Assembly: GCA_031257195.1 (NCBI GenBank)
Contig: JAIRPD010000084.1
Coordinates: forward strand, 1 to 34,109
Length of the DNA stretch: 34,109 nucleotides
Direction: 5' to 3'
Origin: Treponema sp.
GTDB lineage: Bacteria; Spirochaetota; Spirochaetia; Treponematales; Breznakiellaceae
The notes below the pieces were generated by a model. The model was not told the origin of the DNA. It saw only the letters and a program-made list of their open reading frames with translations, and searched no databases. Shown here piece by piece: positions 29,788 through 34,109 of this stretch (the stretch's first letter is position 1; every line of letters begins with the position of its first letter). The translations under genes and the position numbers were made by a program.

Positions 29788-29825
29788 GGGCCGGCGCGAA
29801 ACCAGCCGGGTTTCGCGGCCGGCCC
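29788..29825 (+). other. Intercistronic hairpin 4, abutting the permease ribosome site
   Basis: Left arm 29788-29803 (GGGCCGGC then GCGAAACC), right arm 29809-29825 (GGTTTCGCG then GCCGGCCC): a 16-bp stem with one bulged G. The Shine-Dalgarno GGGAG of the permease starts at the next base. Confidence 0.8.
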
Positions 29826-29839
29826 GGGAGATTTGAAGT

Positions 29840-30805
29840 ATGAAAAACGGAGGCCTGGCCTTGCCGGGCGGGAAAATAGTTAAAGCCGACGAACTCGGCA
29901 TTTTGGCGGCGCTCGCGGTATTGTGCGTGTTTCTGTCCCTGTACAGTCCCTACTTTCTTTCCGTCACCAATATTATGAACGTGTTACGCCAATTCGCGAT
30001 CTACGCGATTCTGGCGACCGGGGAAGCCATGATAATTATCTCGGGCGGGCTGGACCTGTCCGTAGGCACCTTAATGGGCCTTATGGGGGTGGTCTGCGCG
30101 TATATGACAACCAATCTCGGCGCGCCCGCCGCGGCGGTTTTTCCGCTGGTCCTGGTTTTCGGCGGCCTTTTCGGCGCTTTCAACGGCCTGCTTGTTACCA
30201 AGGTCGGCATGAATCCCTTCATCACCACCCTGGGGACGCAGAATATATGCCGGGGGCTGGCCCTGCTTATCACCGGCGGAACCCCCATCTGGTTTGAATC
30301 GAGACTGGGGTACATTGGCGGCGGTTATGTTGGTCCCGTACCGGTTTCCGCGCTTGTCATGCTGATGGTTGCCGCGGCCTTTGTGGTCATCACCAGGAGG
30401 ACGGTGGCCGGCAGAAACCTTTACGCGGTGGGAAGCAACGAGAAATCGGCGCGGCTTTCCGGCATCAGGGTGGATCACGTTAAAATGATGGCCCATGTCA
30501 TCATGGGCGTTCTCGCCGCACTCTGCGGCGTGATTCTCGCGGGGCAGCTCAAGTCCGCGGACCCCCAGGGCGGCGCCGGAAACGAGATGCACGCCATAAC
30601 CGCGGCTATCATAGGCGGAACAGCCCTCTCCGGGGGTAAAGGCTCCATCCTCGGCGTGATCATCGGGGCCTCGTTGATGGGGGTGCTGCGGAACGGCCTT
30701 GTGCTGCTCAGCCTTCCGAGCTATTGGCAGATCATATCCGTGGGCGCGGTCATACTCCTGGCGGTGGCCTATGACAGCTTTAAGTCAAAGCGGGAAGCGA
30801 AATAA
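29840..30805 (+). CDS. Sugar ABC importer permease, RbsC type
   Basis: 321 residues, eight or so membrane helices of the BPD_transp_2 family. Diagnostic parts: ILAALAVLCVFLSLYSPYFLSVTNIMNVLRQFAIYAILATGEAMIIISGGLDLSVGTLMGL near the N-terminus, VGMNPFITTLGTQNICRGLALLITGG in the middle, AVGSNEKSARLSGIRVDHVK (cytoplasmic coupling loop), and HAITAAIIGGTALSGGKGSILGVIIGASLMGVL. GGGAG lies 9 nt before the ATG, directly after the fourth hairpin. It probably forms a homodimeric channel with the double ATPase encoded 9 nt downstream. Confidence 0.95.
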   Translation: MKNGGLALPGGKIVKADELGILAALAVLCVFLSLYSPYFLSVTNIMNVLRQFAIYAILATGEAMIIISGGLDLSVGTLMGLMGVVCAYMTTNLGAPAAAVFPLVLVFGGLFGAFNGLLVTKVGMNPFITTLGTQNICRGLALLITGGTPIWFESRLGYIGGGYVGPVPVSALVMLMVAAAFVVITRRTVAGRNLYAVGSNEKSARLSGIRVDHVKMMAHVIMGVLAALCGVILAGQLKSADPQGGAGNEMHAITAAIIGGTALSGGKGSILGVIIGASLMGVLRNGLVLLSLPSYWQIISVGAVILLAVAYDSFKSKREAK

Positions 30806-30814
30806 GGTAACGCG

Positions 30815-32308
30815 ATGGGTGAGAAAATCGTTGACATAAAAGGAATTACCAAGCGTTTTCCCGGCGTAACCGCCCTGGATAAAGTGGACTTTGATCTGTA
30901 CAGCGGGGAAGTCCACGCCCTGGTGGGGGAGAACGGATCGGGAAAATCCACGCTGATGAATATCATATCCGGCGTTTACCGGCAGGATGAAGGCCGCCTG
31001 TGGATCCTTGGCGGCGAACGACGCTTTAAGGACACCAGGGACGCCCGCGCCAGCGGCGTGGCCACGATCTTTCAGGAGCTGTCCCTGGCCGCCGATCTCA
31101 GCGTAACCGAGAATATCTTTATGGGCGGCCAAATAACAAACAGGCTGGGATTTATCAACAAAGCGGAGACGCGGCGGCAATGCGATGAACTTCTCCGGGA
31201 GTACTGTATAAAGGACGTGAGTCCCGATGACATCGCGGGCAGGCTGAGCCTTTCGCGGATGCAGCTTATCGAGATTATTAAATCCATACACCTTAACGCG
31301 AAGATTCTCATTATGGACGAACCAACGGCGGCCCTTACCAACGCGGAGACGGAACTGCTGTTTGAGCATATCCACCGGTTAAAACAGAAGGGCCGCGGCA
31401 TTGTGTTTATCTCCCACAGGCTCAACGAGATAAAACAAATAGCGGACAGGATAACGGTATTGCGCGACGGCCGGCGTATTCGTACCGAACAAAACGAGGA
31501 ATTCAGCGTCGAGGAGATAATCTCCACCATGGTGGGAAAAGCCTTTGACGGCGCCAAAAAACGGGAGAGCCGGGCGGGGGATGAAACCGTTCTTGAGGTC
31601 AGGAACCTTACCAGCGGGCGGCTCCACAACATCAGCTTTAGCCTAAAGAAGGGCGAAGTGCTGGGTATCACCGGACTTGTGGGCGCGGGCAGGACCGAGC
31701 TTCTTCAAACACTGTTTGGGGATACGCGGTATGACAGCGGGGAAATATACCTTCACGGACAGAAGGCCAGCCTGGGTTCCGTAAAAAGTTCCATTGACCA
31801 CCGTATGGCGCTTGTTCCGGAGGGCAGAAAAACCCAGGGCTTGTTCACGAAACTCAGCGTGGAGGAAAATATCGCCGTCGTGAACCGCATGTATACCAGC
31901 ACGTTTGGTTTTATCGCGGGCGGGGAAATTCAGAAAAAAATCAACGATGTGCGGCAAAAACTGTCCATCAAGGCGTCCTCACTGTCCACGGAAATTGTCA
32001 ATCTTTCCGGCGGCAACCAGCAGAAGTCCATCATCGGCAAGTGGTTAATCAACGATCCCGAGATTCTGCTGCTTGACGAGCCCACCCACGGGATAGATAT
32101 TGGGGCGAAGAGCGAGATATACAATATAATTGACGACCTGTCGCGGGAAGGCGTCAGCATTCTTTTGGTATCGTCGGAAATGCCGGAAATATTGACACTG
32201 GCGGATCGTATTCTTACAATGTACCGGGGACGCGTTAACGGCGAACTGGTCAATAAAAATATAACCCAGGAAGAAATCATGGCTTATGTTACCAATCAGG
32301 TTAAATAA
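30815..32308 (+). CDS. Sugar ABC importer double ATPase, RbsA type
   Basis: 497 residues, two fused nucleotide-binding domains. The first has Walker A GENGSGKST, Q-loop IFQELSLAADLSVTENIFMG, the degenerate signature LSLSRMQ usual in RbsA/MglA N-halves, and Walker B ILIMDEPTAAL with ISHRLNEI. The second has the atypical Walker A GLVGAGRTELLQ, VPEGRKTQGL, a canonical signature LSGGNQQK, Walker B ILLLDEPTHGIDIG, and VSSEMPEIL with Ser in the H-loop position. These asymmetries are family-typical. It powers import with the preceding permease and lipoprotein. The start ATG follows the permease stop by 9 nt. Confidence 0.95.
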   Translation: MGEKIVDIKGITKRFPGVTALDKVDFDLYSGEVHALVGENGSGKSTLMNIISGVYRQDEGRLWILGGERRFKDTRDARASGVATIFQELSLAADLSVTENIFMGGQITNRLGFINKAETRRQCDELLREYCIKDVSPDDIAGRLSLSRMQLIEIIKSIHLNAKILIMDEPTAALTNAETELLFEHIHRLKQKGRGIVFISHRLNEIKQIADRITVLRDGRRIRTEQNEEFSVEEIISTMVGKAFDGAKKRESRAGDETVLEVRNLTSGRLHNISFSLKKGEVLGITGLVGAGRTELLQTLFGDTRYDSGEIYLHGQKASLGSVKSSIDHRMALVPEGRKTQGLFTKLSVEENIAVVNRMYTSTFGFIAGGEIQKKINDVRQKLSIKASSLSTEIVNLSGGNQQKSIIGKWLINDPEILLLDEPTHGIDIGAKSEIYNIIDDLSREGVSILLVSSEMPEILTLADRILTMYRGRVNGELVNKNITQEEIMAYVTNQVK

Positions 32309-32344
32309 GCCCCCTGTGTTCCCGCTATGCTAAAGGAGGGTACG

Positions 32345-32980
32345 ATGAAAAACATTCTCTGCTATGGCGATTCCAATACGTTCGGCTGGGACCCCGAGGA
32401 GTCCCGCAGGCCGGACAGGGACCAAAGATGGCCCGGGGTGCTGGAAAAAGAACTGGGTGCGGACTATCATGTCATAGAAGAGGGCTTGCCCGGCCGCACC
32501 ACGGTTTTTTATGATCCCGTGATGAATCTGATAAGCGGGCTGGATTACCTGTACCCCTGCCTCTATTCGCACCAGCCCCTGGACATGATAATCATCATGC
32601 TCGGTACCAACGACCTTAAATACCTGTTCAACGCCGCGCCCTTCGACGTTTTTCAGGGGCTGGAACGCGTTGTCAAAACCGCGTTGTACTTTGAATCCGA
32701 CCTCAGCGACGCGCGCCCCCAATTGTTTCTGGTATCGCCGGCGCGGATTATCGCCCCCAAGGCCCAGTTTACCGACATGTTCCGCGGCGCGGAGGAGAAG
32801 TCCCTGGGGCTCGCGGCCCAGGTGAAGGCGCTGGCCCTCAAGTACGGCGCCCTGTACCTGAACGCCGCGGATATTGTTGAGCCCAGCCCCGCGGACGGCA
32901 TACATTTTAACATCGCTTCCCACCGGATACTGGGTAAACGGGTGGCGGAGGCGGCGCGGGACTATTTCGGGAAAAAATAG
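32345..32980 (+). CDS. SGNH/GDSL-family hydrolase (arylesterase-like)
   Basis: 211 residues from the ATG preceded by AAAGGAGGG. It contains the four SGNH blocks: GDSNTFGW with Ser10, the Gly49 block EEGLPGRTT, GTND with Asn89 and DGIHFN with Asp184 and His187. GDSNTFGWDP and the RWPGVLEKEL segment point to the arylesterase/acetylxylan-type cytoplasmic branch; there is no signal peptide. As the last gene of the sugar-importer operon (37 nt after the ATPase), it probably removes an acyl group from the imported sugar, which is inference. Confidence 0.9.
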   Translation: MKNILCYGDSNTFGWDPEESRRPDRDQRWPGVLEKELGADYHVIEEGLPGRTTVFYDPVMNLISGLDYLYPCLYSHQPLDMIIIMLGTNDLKYLFNAAPFDVFQGLERVVKTALYFESDLSDARPQLFLVSPARIIAPKAQFTDMFRGAEEKSLGLAAQVKALALKYGALYLNAADIVEPSPADGIHFNIASHRILGKRVAEAARDYFGKK

Positions 32981-33157
32981 CGGCGCCGGGATTTTCGCCG
33001 CGCCCCAAACCGCGCCTATCGTGAACACCCGCGGGCCGGGATCGGGGGGTTCCCTTCGGCGGGGGCCGTTTCGGGAACAGCCCGGCGGCCGGCCGCCCCG
33101 TTCGCCGGCGGGCAAGGCCGGGCGGGGCTTGATCCATCGGCGTCCCCGGCGGAGGGC

Positions 33158-33186
33158 TTGAGTTTTTCCCCGTTTAATACTATACC
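33158..33186 (+). promoter_or_regulatory. Promoter of the PEP carboxykinase gene
   Basis: TTGAGT (33158-33163), 17-nt spacer, TATACC (33181-33186). The leader of about 50 nt carries GAGGAG before the ATG. The preceding 32981-33157 is very GC-rich with imperfect stems and no gene I can support. Confidence 0.6.
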
Positions 33187-33243
33187 TATCATATACGCCG
33201 CCGGGGAATGGATTTTCCGGGACGGCGTAAAAGAGGAGTAACC

Positions 33244-34109
33244 ATGCAAGTAAACGAATTAAAACACGCCGGTTTGAGGAAGTGGATCGAGGAGGCCGCC
33301 GCCCTCATGGGCCCCGATTCGGTGGAAGTCTGCGACGGAACCCAGGCCGAATACGACCGGATGATTAAGACCCTGCTGGACGCGGGGCTCGCCGCGCCGC
33401 TCAAGGCCCGGCCCAACAGCTTTCTGTTCCGGTCGGACCCCTCGGACGTGGCCCGGGTGGAAAACCGCACCTACATCGCCAGCGAAAGCCAAAACGACGC
33501 GGGTCCCACCAACAACTGGATTGACCCCGCGGAGCTGAAAAAGACCATGACGGACCTGTACCGGGGCAGCATGAAGGGCCGGACCATGTACGCGATTCCC
33601 TTCTCCATGGGCCCGGTGGGGTCGAACATCGCCAAAATAGGCGTGGAAATTACCGATTCCCCCTACGTGGTGGCCAACATGCACATTATGACCCGGGTGG
33701 GAACCAAGGTTCTGGATGTGCTGGGAAGCGACGGCTTCTTTGTGCCCTGCTATCATTCCGTGGGCAAGCCCCTGGCCGCGGGGGAAAAGGACAACGGCCA
33801 GTGGCCCTGCGCCCCCATGGAGCACAAGTACATTTCCCACTTTCCCGAAACCCGGGAGATCTGGTCCTACGGTTCCGGCTACGGAGGCAACGCCCTCCTG
33901 GGCAAGAAGTGCCTGGCCCTGCGGATCGCCAGCGTCCTGGCCCGGGACGAGGGCTGGCTGGCGGAGCACATGCTGATCCTCAAGATCACCAGCCCCAAGG
34001 GGGAGGTGAAGTACATCACCGGGGCCTTCCCCTCGGCCTGCGGCAAGACCAACCTGGCCATGCTGATCCCCACCCTGCCGGGCTGGAAGGTCCAGACCGT
34101 GGGGGACGA
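33244..34109 (+). CDS. pckG: GTP-dependent phosphoenolpyruvate carboxykinase (3' truncated)
   Basis: The open frame runs from the ATG at 33244 to the window end: 288 complete codons of a family of about 600. It interconverts oxaloacetate plus GTP with PEP plus CO2 and GDP. Conserved parts seen: [24 protein letters not shown] near the N-terminus, [72 protein letters not shown] and the nucleotide-binding [12 protein letters not shown] (residues about 262-273), followed by [10 protein letters not shown] where the window stops. In fermentative spirochaetes this enzyme commonly runs in the carboxylating or anaplerotic direction. It has its own promoter. Confidence 0.96.
   Translation, partial: MQVNELKHAGLRKWIEEAAALMGPDSVEVCDGTQAEYDRMIKTLLDAGLAAPLKARPNSFLFRSDPSDVARVENRTYIASESQNDAGPTNNWIDPAELKKTMTDLYRGSMKGRTMYAIPFSMGPVGSNIAKIGVEITDSPYVVANMHIMTRVGTKVLDVLGSDGFFVPCYHSVGKPLAAGEKDNGQWPCAPMEHKYISHFPETREIWSYGSGYGGNALLGKKCLALRIASVLARDEGWLAEHMLILKITSPKGEVKYITGAFPSACGKTNLAMLIPTLPGWKVQTVGD

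Noticed and set aside
33000-33120. Possible small RNA or terminator after the SGNH gene
   Set aside because: Very GC-rich with many imperfect stems, but no T-run, promoter or single dominant fold that I can defend.

Overview
The window is a GC-rich bacterial chromosome segment of about 34 kb that is almost entirely coding. It looks like a spirochaete of the Treponema group. Pointers are two short Xre-type regulators of a kind common in treponemes (one has the FKENLKSEL start and a YLVTG motif), lipoprotein-rich content, sugar ABC importers, a GTP-dependent PEP carboxykinase and a MoxR/DUF58/SpoIIM envelope operon. The assignment rests on protein character, not on rRNA, and is moderate. I see no tRNA, rRNA, CRISPR array, transposase or phage gene.

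Layout. 1-537 is the end of an ECF/cobalt-type ABC ATPase, facing a 66-residue zinc-knuckle/histone-H1-like gene across a shared terminator. 943-2070 is an acyltransferase-3 membrane enzyme, divergent from a cytoplasmic DsbA-like thiol protein. 8921-2639 (minus) is a five-gene carbohydrate unit: lipoprotein binding protein, two permeases, 4-alpha-glucanotransferase, MATE exporter. A TrpR/YerC-type regulator is divergent from it and an inverted repeat lies between them. 14984-9302 (minus) carries an Lgt-like enzyme, a seven-bladed propeller lipoprotein, an aconitase-superfamily hydratase and an overlapping Gate-domain membrane protein. 18436-15021 (minus) is an accessory block: TPR protein, a small anchored protein duplicating the C-terminus of the neighbouring PD-(D/E)XK nuclease, the nuclease, a small lipoprotein and a small membrane protein. 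18799-19146 is an Xre regulator divergent from that block.

26255-19173 (minus) is a seven-gene operon (DUF5362, RDD, SpoIIM, DUF4129, DUF4350, MoxR, DUF58) in which all six junctions are 4-nt stop/start overlaps. It is preceded by a second Xre regulator and a bacteriohemerythrin. 27446-32980 (plus) is a LacI regulator followed by a ribose-type sugar importer (binding protein, permease, double ATPase) and an SGNH esterase. A perfect 14-bp operator palindrome lies at the importer promoter, and four back-to-back RNA hairpins lie between the binding-protein and permease genes. The window ends inside GTP-type PEP carboxykinase.

The most interesting signals are: promoters whose -10 box sits exactly 6 nt before the start codon (predicted leaderless mRNAs, mainly regulators); the intercistronic hairpin array; the duplicated nuclease tail with the TPR gene; an Lgt-family protein with key residues changed; a ten-C tract inside the hydratase gene; and the seven-gene MoxR operon joined by 4-nt overlaps.
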